Below, in pieces: positions 52,625 through 61,003 of a DNA stretch of 64,000 nucleotides (position 1 is its first letter; each line of letters begins with the position of its first letter). A program made the translations under genes and the position numbers. The notes beneath the pieces are model-generated. The model saw only the letters and a program-made list of their open reading frames with translations, was not told where the DNA came from and did no database searches. This DNA comes from Pedobacter sp. ISL-64 (lineage in GTDB: Bacteria; Bacteroidota; Bacteroidia; Sphingobacteriales; Sphingobacteriaceae): NCBI RefSeq assembly GCF_018613605.1, contig NZ_JAGGPU010000004.1:372001-436000 (forward strand). Reading direction: 5' to 3'.

Positions 52625-54568
52625 TTAGGGTTTCTTTTTAGACTCAAAACCGTACAAACCATTTTGGTAAAGGTACGATGCCATCTGGTAATTGGATATA
52701 GCCTCGTTAATCAATTTCTGATCTGCTGGTATGGCTACAGCATTTCCGTTAGTAAAATCGGGTTTGTAAGTAGTTGCTTTTTTATTCGGATCGAGAATAA
52801 CCAGTTTATTGTTTTTAATGTAGCCTAAACTCTGGTAGGTGCTTATAAATGCCCTTTCTTCGCTATCTTTCATTTTAAATACATCCTGACCGAAAAACTT
52901 ACTGTCGTAACTGAAATTCAGGTAACCTAAAATGGTGGGACCGATATCAATCTGTGCGGTGAGTTTCTCGAATTTGCCTGGTGCAATATGCCCCGGACTA
53001 TAAAAAATCATGGGAATATGATATTTATCTACCGGTAACTGTACTTTACCCGCACTCGACGCACAATGATCAGCAACAATAACGAATAAGGTATTCGAAA
53101 ACCAGGGTTTCAGTTTTGCTTCTCGTATAAACTTACCAATAGCATAGTCGGTGTATTTAACGGCGCCTTCTCTGCCGGTGTGTGATGGAATATCAATCCT
53201 CCCCTCTGGATAAGTATATGGACGGTGGTTCGAAACCGTCATAATCTGTGCGAAGAAGGGTTTTTTGTCTTTATAATCTTTATCCAGTTCGCGTAACGAA
53301 AGTGTAAATAAATCTTCATCGGCAACACCCCAGATATTAGAATAATGGATTTCTGAATCCTGAAGGGAACTCCTATCCGTTACCTGGTAACCGTTGTTGG
53401 AAAAGAACTCATTCATATTATCGAAATACCCATAACCACCATAAATAAACCTGCTGTTGTAACCTTTCGAACGGAATATGCTACCTAAGGTAAACAGGTT
53501 TTTATTATCTGGGCGTTTTACGATCGATTGCCCGGGGGTAGGTGGGATACAAAGTGAAAGTGCTTCTAAACCGCGCACTGTACGCGTTCCTGAAGCGTAT
53601 AAATTGTTAAAGAGCAAACCTTCTTTTGCAAGCGAATCGAGCTGGGGCGTAATATGCTGTGTATTGCCAAATGCAGATAAAAACTCAGCGCTTAAGCTCT
53701 CTACGCTAATCAGTACAACATTCATTTTGTTTTCGATGCCTGCGTTATTGATGGCTCTGGATGTATTTTTAAATGCTCCGTTTTTGGCCGTAGAATCTTG
53801 TTGAAGCAAATTGCTCAGAATAGATTCGGCATTTTTAATTGGCAGCGTTTTATAGAAAGTATTATAATCCAATTGATTGTTCCAAAAGGCAAATCCAAAA
53901 TCATACATGCCATTGCCCGAAAGCTCATTTACATATTGATTTTTACTGTGGTATTTCCATCTATGGCTTACCCCAAAATAAGTAAGCACAGGCAGACACA
54001 AAAGAATCAAGGCAATAATGGTTCGTTTGCCGAAACTGGTTTTATTGGTGGTAGATGTGGTGATGAACTTTCTTAAGAAATAAACGATTAGCGCCGTAAT
54101 GATCACCAAACCAATTATAATGCTGTTGATTGGGTACGATTGGCGGATATTTCCGATAACCTCTGTGGTATAAACCAGATAATCGACAGCTATAAAGTTA
54201 TAGCGGACTGAAAATTCTTCCCAAAAGAACCATTCTGAAATAGCATTGAAAATAAGCGTGAAAACAACAAAGAAAAAATAAATAAACAATAATACCTTGT
54301 TGAATTTACTGGCATACCATTTAGAAGGGAGCAGCCATAGGTAAATTACAATCGGGATTACTGCGAATGATGCAGCAGCAAGATCGTAGAATAGGCCAAT
54401 AACAAAAATTTTAAGGAGGTTAAGTATCGACCAATCAACAGAAGACGCACTATAAATTAATAAAGAAAGCCTCGTAATCAGAGATATGCAACATAATAGT
54501 GCTGTAACTAAAAAAACTGGTCCAAATCTATTATTGAGTAATTTATTTGTTTTTTCTTTAATGCTCAT
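52625..54568 (-). CDS. LTA-synthase-like membrane phosphotransferase (alkaline phosphatase/sulfatase fold)
   Basis: About 647 residues; the start MSIKEKTNKLLNNRF at 54568 is preferred over 54607. Five or six N-terminal membrane helices (to residue ~200; for example PVFLVTALLCCISLITRLSL) are followed by a periplasmic sulfatase domain: VVLISVESLSAEFLSAFGNT, the catalytic Thr in YASGTRTVRGLEALSL, FAQIMTVSNHRPYTYP and LFVIVADHCASSAG with the metal-binding Asp-His. In Gram-positives this fold makes lipoteichoic acid. In Bacteroidota such proteins likely transfer phosphoglycerol or phosphoethanolamine to envelope glycans. Substrate not determined. Confidence 0.9.
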   Translation of the reverse strand: MSIKEKTNKLLNNRFGPVFLVTALLCCISLITRLSLLIYSASSVDWSILNLLKIFVIGLFYDLAAASFAVIPIVIYLWLLPSKWYASKFNKVLLFIYFFFVVFTLIFNAISEWFFWEEFSVRYNFIAVDYLVYTTEVIGNIRQSYPINSIIIGLVIITALIVYFLRKFITTSTTNKTSFGKRTIIALILLCLPVLTYFGVSHRWKYHSKNQYVNELSGNGMYDFGFAFWNNQLDYNTFYKTLPIKNAESILSNLLQQDSTAKNGAFKNTSRAINNAGIENKMNVVLISVESLSAEFLSAFGNTQHITPQLDSLAKEGLLFNNLYASGTRTVRGLEALSLCIPPTPGQSIVKRPDNKNLFTLGSIFRSKGYNSRFIYGGYGYFDNMNEFFSNNGYQVTDRSSLQDSEIHYSNIWGVADEDLFTLSLRELDKDYKDKKPFFAQIMTVSNHRPYTYPEGRIDIPSHTGREGAVKYTDYAIGKFIREAKLKPWFSNTLFVIVADHCASSAGKVQLPVDKYHIPMIFYSPGHIAPGKFEKLTAQIDIGPTILGYLNFSYDSKFFGQDVFKMKDSEERAFISTYQSLGYIKNNKLVILDPNKKATTYKPDFTNGNAVAIPADQKLINEAISNYQMASYLYQNGLYGFESKKKP

Positions 54569-54813
54569 AGTTAATGATGAATCCAAAGCTTGAATTTTAC
54601 TTGCCAATTGTTTAATAATTGGCGAAGTTAGTTTTCAATTCTGAAGGAATCCTGAAGGTTTGGTTAGTGCTTAAAGGTATCATTAAAGTATTGCACTAAC
54701 AATTTATTAATATAATGGAAAGAAACAGGCTTTCCAGGTCTTTGTAACATGATTTATGCTACAGTTTTTCTTCAGAATTGGCAGATACTATTGTGTTGTT
54801 TATTAGTAGATAA

Positions 54814-55413
54814 ATGGAAAAAGAGCAGGAAATATTGCTGAAAAAGGTTAAAACATTCGTTAAAGAACTTTTTGAAAAGGAGCTGCCAAAAAACATGTAC
54901 TTTCATAGTTTTGAGCATACCTTGTTAGTGGTAGAGGGCGTTAAAATTATTTGCAAGCAAAATAGTGTGAGTGAAAATGAATTGCTGATGCTTACTTTGG
55001 CTGCTTTTTTACATGATGTGGGCTATACTAAACAATATATCGGTCATGAGCTGGCCAGTGTCAAAATTGCATATGAATTTTTACTGGAAAATGGTCTTGA
55101 ACGCGATCAGATAGAAGTGGTGAGCAACTGCATTCTTGCTACAAAATACCCTCAATTGCCAGATACCGATTTAGAAAAAATAATATGTGATGCCGATTTT
55201 TATCATTTCTCACTTCAAAGTTATACTGATTTTGCCACGAGGCTGAAAAGAGAATGGGAAGAAAACCTTAGTTTGGTATACACAGATCGGGAATGGGATG
55301 CCATCAACATCAAAATGCTTACGGGGCACGAATATTTTACCACCTTTGGTAAACAAATATTGCAGAAAAAAAAGAATCTGAACATCGAAAAATTGATACA
55401 GCGATTTACCTAA
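54814..55413 (+). CDS. HD-domain phosphohydrolase-like protein
   Basis: A 199-residue cytosolic protein with the HD fold. The metal ligands are His in YFHSFEHTLLVVEGV, the HD doublet in AAFLHDVGYTKQY and a distal Asp in IICDADFYHF. It may hydrolyse a phosphate ester or nucleotide; specific substrate unknown. It is 69 bp upstream of a response-regulator/kinase pair and possibly co-transcribed with it. Confidence 0.85.
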   Translation: MEKEQEILLKKVKTFVKELFEKELPKNMYFHSFEHTLLVVEGVKIICKQNSVSENELLMLTLAAFLHDVGYTKQYIGHELASVKIAYEFLLENGLERDQIEVVSNCILATKYPQLPDTDLEKIICDADFYHFSLQSYTDFATRLKREWEENLSLVYTDREWDAINIKMLTGHEYFTTFGKQILQKKKNLNIEKLIQRFT

Positions 55414-55482
55414 AGGTTTTACATAACAGTTTTAATTTTCTGGTTTTAATGATTACTTTAAAAGCATAAAAAAAGATACAAA

Positions 55483-56160
55483 ATGAAAATTCTGGTCATT
55501 GAAGATGAACCCGCTTTACTGGAAAGTATTTTGGCCTATTTTACAGGTGAAGGAAATATATGTGAGCATGCTTCAGATTTTGCATTGGCCAGCGAAAAGA
55601 TAGCAGTTTACAATTACGATTGTATTCTTTTGGATTTGGGATTGCCCGGTGGAGAGGGGCTGGAGTTGTTAACCAAGCTTAAACAACTAAAAAAAAGAGA
55701 TGGGGTGCTGATTATTTCTGCGCGCCATTCTTTAGATGATAAACTTGCAGGGCTTGATCTGGGTGCCGATGATTACCTGGTTAAACCTTTTCATTTGTCA
55801 GAACTTAAAGCAAGAGTGAGCGCCATTGTCCGCAGAAAAAACTTTGATGGCGATAATGTAATTCATTTTAATGAAATGGCTGTTGATGTTTCAGCAATGA
55901 AAATTAATGTTAAAGGCAATCATGTAATACTCACCAAAAAAGAGTTCGATCTGCTGGTGTATTTTCTTTCTAACCGTAATAAAGTGGTCACCAAAAATGC
56001 AATGGCCGAGCATCTTTGGGGCGATGAAATGGACCTGTCGGATGATTTCGACTTTATTTATACCCATGTTAAAAATCTCCGTAAAAAACTGCTCGAAGCC
56101 GGATCAGCTGATTATCTTCGTTCTGTTTATGGGATAGGTTATAAATTTGGCGATATATGA
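55483..56160 (+). CDS. OmpR-family response regulator
   Basis: 225 residues. The receiver domain has Glu-Asp in VIEDEPALLE, phospho-acceptor Asp in CILLDLGLPGGEGLEL, Ser in IISARHSLDDKL and Lys in YLVKPFHLSEL. The winged-helix output domain is ILTKKEFDLLVYFLSNRNKV ... LRKKLLEAGSADYLRSVYGI. It overlaps the kinase gene by 4 bp (ATGA), so the two are a translationally coupled two-component system. Confidence 0.95.
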   Translation: MKILVIEDEPALLESILAYFTGEGNICEHASDFALASEKIAVYNYDCILLDLGLPGGEGLELLTKLKQLKKRDGVLIISARHSLDDKLAGLDLGADDYLVKPFHLSELKARVSAIVRRKNFDGDNVIHFNEMAVDVSAMKINVKGNHVILTKKEFDLLVYFLSNRNKVVTKNAMAEHLWGDEMDLSDDFDFIYTHVKNLRKKLLEAGSADYLRSVYGIGYKFGDI

Positions 56161-57410
56161 AACTCTCCAACCGTTATAACAAAGCAAATATTTTAACCTC
56201 TATCGTTGTATTAATCATTACAGGGATTATTTACTATGTTGTAATCCATTTTATTTTAACCGAAAAATTAGATCGCGATTTAGCCGTTGAAGAAAATGAA
56301 ATTAACCAGTATGTAAACACTTTTCATAAACTCCCGCTGCCTGCAAGTTATCTCGATCAACAGATATCTTATAAAACACTAAGTGGAATTATTTCTGAAA
56401 GAGAATTTCTAAATACGATTTATTTTAACCCGAAAGAACGTGAAAACGAACCTGGGAGAAGTCTGATTACGGTTGTACACTTAGATGGTAAAACCATTGA
56501 GGTAACCATAACCAAATCGAGGGTAGAATCAGAAGACCTTATTAGAATCATTCTTTTAATAACACTCGGAATTACGGTTGTTTTGCTTTTATCCTTATTG
56601 CTGATTAACCGATTTGTACTGAACAGGCTTTGGCGTCCCTTTTATTCTACTTTGAACCGGATGAAAACTTTCGAAGTAACCCGAATGGATACTATTGAAC
56701 AAGAGCCAACTAAAATTGATGAGTTTAACGAGCTTAATAAGTCTGTAAATGCCATGGCCGAAAGGGTACGGCAAGACTATAAGGAACTTAAAAGTTTTAC
56801 CGATAATGCCTCGCACGAAATGATGACTCCATTAGCCGTAATTAATTCTAAATTAGATTCTTTGCTGCAAACAGAGTCGTTTACCGAGCAGCAGGGCGCA
56901 TTATTGGAAGATATTTATCATGCTACAGGCAGATTATCAAGACTGCATCAATCTTTATTGTTGCTGGCCAAAATTGAAAATAACCTGATTCCCGATTTTC
57001 AGGAGATTGATCTTAAAGAAATGGTGGAAGTAAAAGGCCGTCAGTTTCAGGAACTGTTTGAAAAAGATGGGCTAAGCCTTACTACAAATTTACAGGTTGT
57101 TGAAATAAAAATGAGTCGCTATTTGGCCGATATTTTACTGAACAATCTGTTTAGTAATGCGGTAAGGCACAATATTATCGACGGATATATTCGTGTTGAA
57201 CTCAGTTCAGTTGCGTTGATTATGGCAAACTCCGGAAAACCTGGCAATATCCAAAGCAAAATTTTCGACCGCTTTTCAAAATCTGCCGATTCAGAAGGAA
57301 TGGGTTTAGGTTTGGCCATCACTAAACAGATCTGTAACCTTTATGGCTTCCGGATTAGTTACCAGGAAGAAAACGGTGAGCATGTTTTTACTGTTTATTT
57401 TGGCGATTAA
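56157..57410 (+). CDS. Membrane sensor histidine kinase
   Basis: 417 residues. Two membrane helices (~12-35, ILTSIVVLIITGIIYYVVIH; ~130-150, IILLITLGITVVLLLSLLLI) flank a ~95-residue periplasmic sensor, then a HAMP-like linker, HisKA with His in FTDNASHEMMTPLAVI, N box NNLFSNAVRHN and a short G2 box GMGLGLAITKQI. The G1 Asp motif is degenerate (MANSGKPGN). It phosphorylates the regulator encoded immediately upstream. The stimulus is unknown. Confidence 0.93.
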   Translation: MKLSNRYNKANILTSIVVLIITGIIYYVVIHFILTEKLDRDLAVEENEINQYVNTFHKLPLPASYLDQQISYKTLSGIISEREFLNTIYFNPKERENEPGRSLITVVHLDGKTIEVTITKSRVESEDLIRIILLITLGITVVLLLSLLLINRFVLNRLWRPFYSTLNRMKTFEVTRMDTIEQEPTKIDEFNELNKSVNAMAERVRQDYKELKSFTDNASHEMMTPLAVINSKLDSLLQTESFTEQQGALLEDIYHATGRLSRLHQSLLLLAKIENNLIPDFQEIDLKEMVEVKGRQFQELFEKDGLSLTTNLQVVEIKMSRYLADILLNNLFSNAVRHNIIDGYIRVELSSVALIMANSGKPGNIQSKIFDRFSKSADSEGMGLGLAITKQICNLYGFRISYQEENGEHVFTVYFGD

Positions 57411-57805
57411 TCTGCCCATTTTTTACGCTTCTTCATGCCGAACTTGTTTTATTAGTTGTGTTTATGGCTCTGAAGGTCTAATAGTTACTTCTTGGTCGGG
57501 ATCTTTTTAGTTATTTATGTGGTTGAATTGCAAGAGTGGTGGGTGTTGCCACCGTCATTATAAATAATAAACACATTCTGCGTAGATCAGCGACATCTGC
57601 GGGAGGCTTAAGATGAAGCATTTTGTCATATTTTTTATTGCCCGCAGATTTGAGTAGATTTCCGCAAATTAGGTGTGATTGCGTGTTACCACCTGTCACT
57701 ATCGAATTACCCATTGCGAACATCCAGTTTAGAAAATAGTTTCATTCACTCATAACTTCAGAATTTCTCCATAATTCGATTATAGTTTTGATTAAAATTT
57801 AAACT
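57411..57805. other. Intergenic region with short inverted repeats
   Basis: 395 bp with no credible gene. It has a dyad TCTGCGGG (57596-57603 approx.) / CCCGCAGA (57642-57649 approx.) and a second half-similar pair GTGTTGCCACC / GTGTTACCACC about 140 bp apart. Likely a degenerate intergenic repeat; the PAP2 promoter lies in its last 100 bp. Confidence 0.4.
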
Positions 57806-58618
57806 ATGAAAAGGTTTTTAGGGGTGCTGTTGATTATGGTAAGTTATAGAAGTCGTACTTATGCTGCTGTCGTTATTGGGTACACTCAAAATATAGATTC
57901 GGTTAAAAATGTTCCTGCGGATTCTCTAGGACGATGGTACACTGGCCATCCGATTCCAAAAAGAAAGTTTCAGGCAACGGCATTTATTGCACCTGTGGTA
58001 TTAATGGGCTATGGCTTTGCGGCAGTTTACGATCGCGGTGCTTTAAAACAACTTGATGTAAGTACCAAAGCAGAATTACAGGAAGACCATCCTTTATTTG
58101 CCGCTCATGTTGATGACTATCTCCAATTTGCCCCAGCGGCTGCCGTATATGCACTTAATTTATCAGGTATAAAAGGTAAGCATAACCTGTTTGATGCCTC
58201 GATGTTATATGTAACCTCGGCTGCAATTATGGGTGTTTCTACCCATTTTGTGAAACAGGGCATTGGTAGAGAGCGACCAAATGGAAATGGAGAAAATTCT
58301 TTTCCCTCCGGGCATACGGCATCTGCATTTATGGCAGCAGAATTTCTACATCAAGAGTATAAAGATGTTAATCCATGGATTGGTTATGCTGGTTATTTTG
58401 TTGCCACGGCTACCGGAACACTGCGGATGTATAACAACAAACACTGGTTTAGTGATGTGGTGGCAGGTGCCGGATTCGGGATTGCTTCTACAAAGATATC
58501 TTATCTTGTTTATCCATATATCAAGAGCCTTTTTACCACAAAAAAAGATGGGAATTTTACATTTATGCCCTTCCACCAGCAAGGTAGCACGGGTTTAATG
58601 CTTTCGGGGAGGTTTTGA
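57806..58618 (+). CDS. PAP2-superfamily membrane phosphatase
   Basis: A 270-residue protein with an N-terminal signal or membrane segment and several further helices. The lipid-phosphatase signature is complete: KQGIGRERPNG (KxxxxxxRP), SFPSGHTASAFM (PSGH) and RMYNNKHWFSDVVAGA (SRxxxxxHxxxD type, with Arg, His and Asp). It probably dephosphorylates lipid or undecaprenyl pyrophosphate at the envelope. It is not linked in strand spacing to the efflux genes that follow, from which a hairpin separates it. Confidence 0.92.
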   Translation: MKRFLGVLLIMVSYRSRTYAAVVIGYTQNIDSVKNVPADSLGRWYTGHPIPKRKFQATAFIAPVVLMGYGFAAVYDRGALKQLDVSTKAELQEDHPLFAAHVDDYLQFAPAAAVYALNLSGIKGKHNLFDASMLYVTSAAIMGVSTHFVKQGIGRERPNGNGENSFPSGHTASAFMAAEFLHQEYKDVNPWIGYAGYFVATATGTLRMYNNKHWFSDVVAGAGFGIASTKISYLVYPYIKSLFTTKKDGNFTFMPFHQQGSTGLMLSGRF

Positions 58619-58712
58619 TTGCTCGATTATTTGAAAAAATCAACGACAGGTTTTCTTCATAATTGATCCGTAATTAGTTAATAAAAACAAAATTGGCTCA
58701 TGTGGAATATTG

Positions 58713-58782
58713 ACTATTAAGAAATTAAGGACATTAAGAAGATAAAGACATAGACCTTAACTTTTCTTAACTCCTTAATAGT
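58713..58782. repeat. Hairpin between PAP2 and efflux operon
   Basis: Outer arms ACTATTAAG (58713-58721) and CTTAATAGT (58774-58782) are perfect complements, with a further TTAAG-rich partial pairing inside. There is no T tail; it may be an inverted repeat element or weak terminator. Similar TTAAG/CTTAA wording ends the repeats at 2301-2820. Confidence 0.55.
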
Positions 58783-58820
58783 GAGGGCAAACCAAAAGTT
58801 TGTAACGCAATAAATATAAA

Positions 58821-60068
58821 ATGAACCTAAAGTTAAAATACCTGATTTTTTACCTGCTTGCCTTTTCATCTATTAGGGTAATGGCACAGGTTCCTGTAAA
58901 AAATCTCGGTTATTATTTAAAACAGGCTGAATTTGCAAGTCCGGTACTTAAAGATTTTCAGAACCAACAACGTTCTGCTGGGATAGATAGTTTGATTGTT
59001 CGGGCTACCGGAGGGCCACAGGTTACGGCCAGTTCTGCAGGGATGTATGCGCCAATTGTGCGTGGTTATGGTTATGATGAAGTGCTTACCAATGGGCAGG
59101 CGTTAGAAGCACTACTTAATGTGAATTATGATCTGCTGAACAAGAAACGTATCAATAACCAGCTTGAGGGCATTAAAATTCAAAGCGATTCCATAAAATA
59201 TGCCGGGCAACTCTCGCTGTATGATTTGCAAAGATCTATTGCTGATCAGTATATTCTAGCCTATGCCAGCCAGGAACAGGTAGGTTTTAATCGGGAAGTG
59301 GTTACACTGCTCGAACAGGAAGAAACATTGCTTAAAAAATTAACCAGAAGCAATATTTACAAACAATCGGAGTATTTAACTTTTCTGGTTACGTTACAAC
59401 AACAGCAATTGGTGGTACAACAGGCCGAACTGCAGTTTAAAAACGATTATGCCACATTAAACTATTTAGCAGGCATTGCCGATACCACACAGGTTAAGTT
59501 AGCCAACCCCCAGTTACAGACTGCCAGCACCTCAATGGATCGAGGCTTTTTTAACAAACGTTTTGATATTGATAGTTTAAAAAATAGCAATCAAAAAAAC
59601 GCGATCGACTTTAACTATAAACCCAAACTTGGGGTGTATGCAAATGGGGGTTATAATTCTTCATTTGTTTTGCAGCCTTATAAAAATTTTGGTGCAAGTA
59701 TTGGTTTTACTTTTTCTGTTCCGATTTACGATGGCCATCAGAAAAAAATGCAGTACAATAAACTCAGCCTTTCTTCTAAAACGATATCCAGTTACCGCGA
59801 TTTTTTTATCCGCCAGCAGCAACAACAGTTAAACCTGATCCGTCAGCAGATTAACCAGACTGATGCGCTCTTTCCAAAAATTAATGAGCAGATCCGTTTT
59901 AGTAGGGGTTTGATCGAGGTAGACAGCAAATTGATGCATACCGGCGATTTAAAAGTGGCCGATTTTGTAATTGCGATCAACAACTATATGGCGGCTCAAA
60001 ATCTATTGCGCCAAACCAATATTAACCGTTTAAAACTGATCAACCAATTTAATTACTGGAACCGATAA
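58821..60068 (+). CDS. TolC-family outer-membrane efflux protein
   Basis: A 415-residue protein with a signal peptide (residues ~1-22, VMAQVPVKN). OEP-type helical hairpin domains: LSLYDLQRSIADQYILAYAS, QQLVVQQAELQFKNDYATLN and a repeat of these in the second half (QINQTDALFPKINEQIRFSR). Length is typical. It forms the outer-membrane channel of a tripartite pump. The adaptor gene starts 2 bp later and the RND gene overlaps that, so the three genes are one operon. Confidence 0.88.
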   Translation: MNLKLKYLIFYLLAFSSIRVMAQVPVKNLGYYLKQAEFASPVLKDFQNQQRSAGIDSLIVRATGGPQVTASSAGMYAPIVRGYGYDEVLTNGQALEALLNVNYDLLNKKRINNQLEGIKIQSDSIKYAGQLSLYDLQRSIADQYILAYASQEQVGFNREVVTLLEQEETLLKKLTRSNIYKQSEYLTFLVTLQQQQLVVQQAELQFKNDYATLNYLAGIADTTQVKLANPQLQTASTSMDRGFFNKRFDIDSLKNSNQKNAIDFNYKPKLGVYANGGYNSSFVLQPYKNFGASIGFTFSVPIYDGHQKKMQYNKLSLSSKTISSYRDFFIRQQQQQLNLIRQQINQTDALFPKINEQIRFSRGLIEVDSKLMHTGDLKVADFVIAINNYMAAQNLLRQTNINRLKLINQFNYWNR

Positions 60069-60070
60069 CC

Positions 60071-61003
60071 ATGAATAGCTATCTAAAATTAATGTGTAGT
60101 GGTATTGCCGCTCTGTTTCTTTTTTCGGGATGTAATCGTTCTGCACCTGCGGAAACCGTAGATGAGCCTTCGCCAATTATCCCAGTTCAGGTAACTACTG
60201 TTCGAGATAGTGCTCTTTCAGAATATGTGGAGCTTTCTGCAGTTTCGGCCTATCTGGAGAAAAGTTTTGTAAAGGCAAATATCAACGGTTATGTAGAAAG
60301 TACCCAGGCCGTATTGGGCAAGCAGGTGGGGAGCCATCAATTGTTGTTTAGTTTAATTACCAAAGAAGCGAAATCGATTGGCAATAGCGTAAATAAGCTC
60401 GATGCCGGGTTTAAATTTTCTGGTATTTCCAATATCAGGGCCGATCAGGCCGGAACAATTATTCAGGTAAATCATCAAAAAGGAGATTATGTGCAGGATG
60501 GAGAAGCTTTGGCCACCATCAGCAACCGCAATAGTCTTGTTTTTCTGCTCGATCTGCCTTACGAATACAATCAGCTAATCAATCAGAATAGAAGTTTGGT
60601 TATCCTTTTGCCGGATGGAACCAAAATGACCGGAACAGTTTCAGGAACAATGCCTGCTGTCGATTCATCAGCACAGACCCAACGTTATATCCTTAAAGTG
60701 GGAGCGGGCAAAGATATTCCCGAAGGTTTGATTGCGAAAGTGAGGTTAACGAAAGTAAACCATGCACAGGCCCAGGTATTGCCAAAATCGGCGGTATTGG
60801 CCAACGAAACTGAAGATGAGTTTTGGGTAATGAAACTGATCAACGATTCAACAGCAGTAAGAATAAACGTGAAAAAAGGCATCGAAAACCAGAATACAAT
60901 TGAAGTGCTCGATCCTAAATTTTCGAAAACCGATCGGATCATTACCGCTGGAAATTATGGCATAGCCGATACTGCCAAAGTTAAAATCCAGAAGCAGCCA
61001 TGA
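60071..61003 (+). CDS. RND efflux periplasmic adaptor lipoprotein (MFP)
   Basis: 310 residues. The lipobox FSGC at about residue 21 indicates lipidation. The lipoyl/barrel-sandwich domain (AVLGKQVGSHQLLFSLI; GTIIQVNHQKGDYVQDGEAL) lies in ~70-165, followed by the beta-barrel (VIL LPDGTKMTGTVSG) and membrane-proximal domains. It lacks a long alpha-hairpin. It bridges TolC and the RND pump. Its stop overlaps the RND start by 4 bp (ATGA), implying translational coupling. Confidence 0.9.
   Translation: MNSYLKLMCSGIAALFLFSGCNRSAPAETVDEPSPIIPVQVTTVRDSALSEYVELSAVSAYLEKSFVKANINGYVESTQAVLGKQVGSHQLLFSLITKEAKSIGNSVNKLDAGFKFSGISNIRADQAGTIIQVNHQKGDYVQDGEALATISNRNSLVFLLDLPYEYNQLINQNRSLVILLPDGTKMTGTVSGTMPAVDSSAQTQRYILKVGAGKDIPEGLIAKVRLTKVNHAQAQVLPKSAVLANETEDEFWVMKLINDSTAVRINVKKGIENQNTIEVLDPKFSKTDRIITAGNYGIADTAKVKIQKQP

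Noticed and set aside
56595..56816. Minus-strand frame in the kinase gene
   Set aside because: It is an antisense shadow of a strongly supported histidine kinase.
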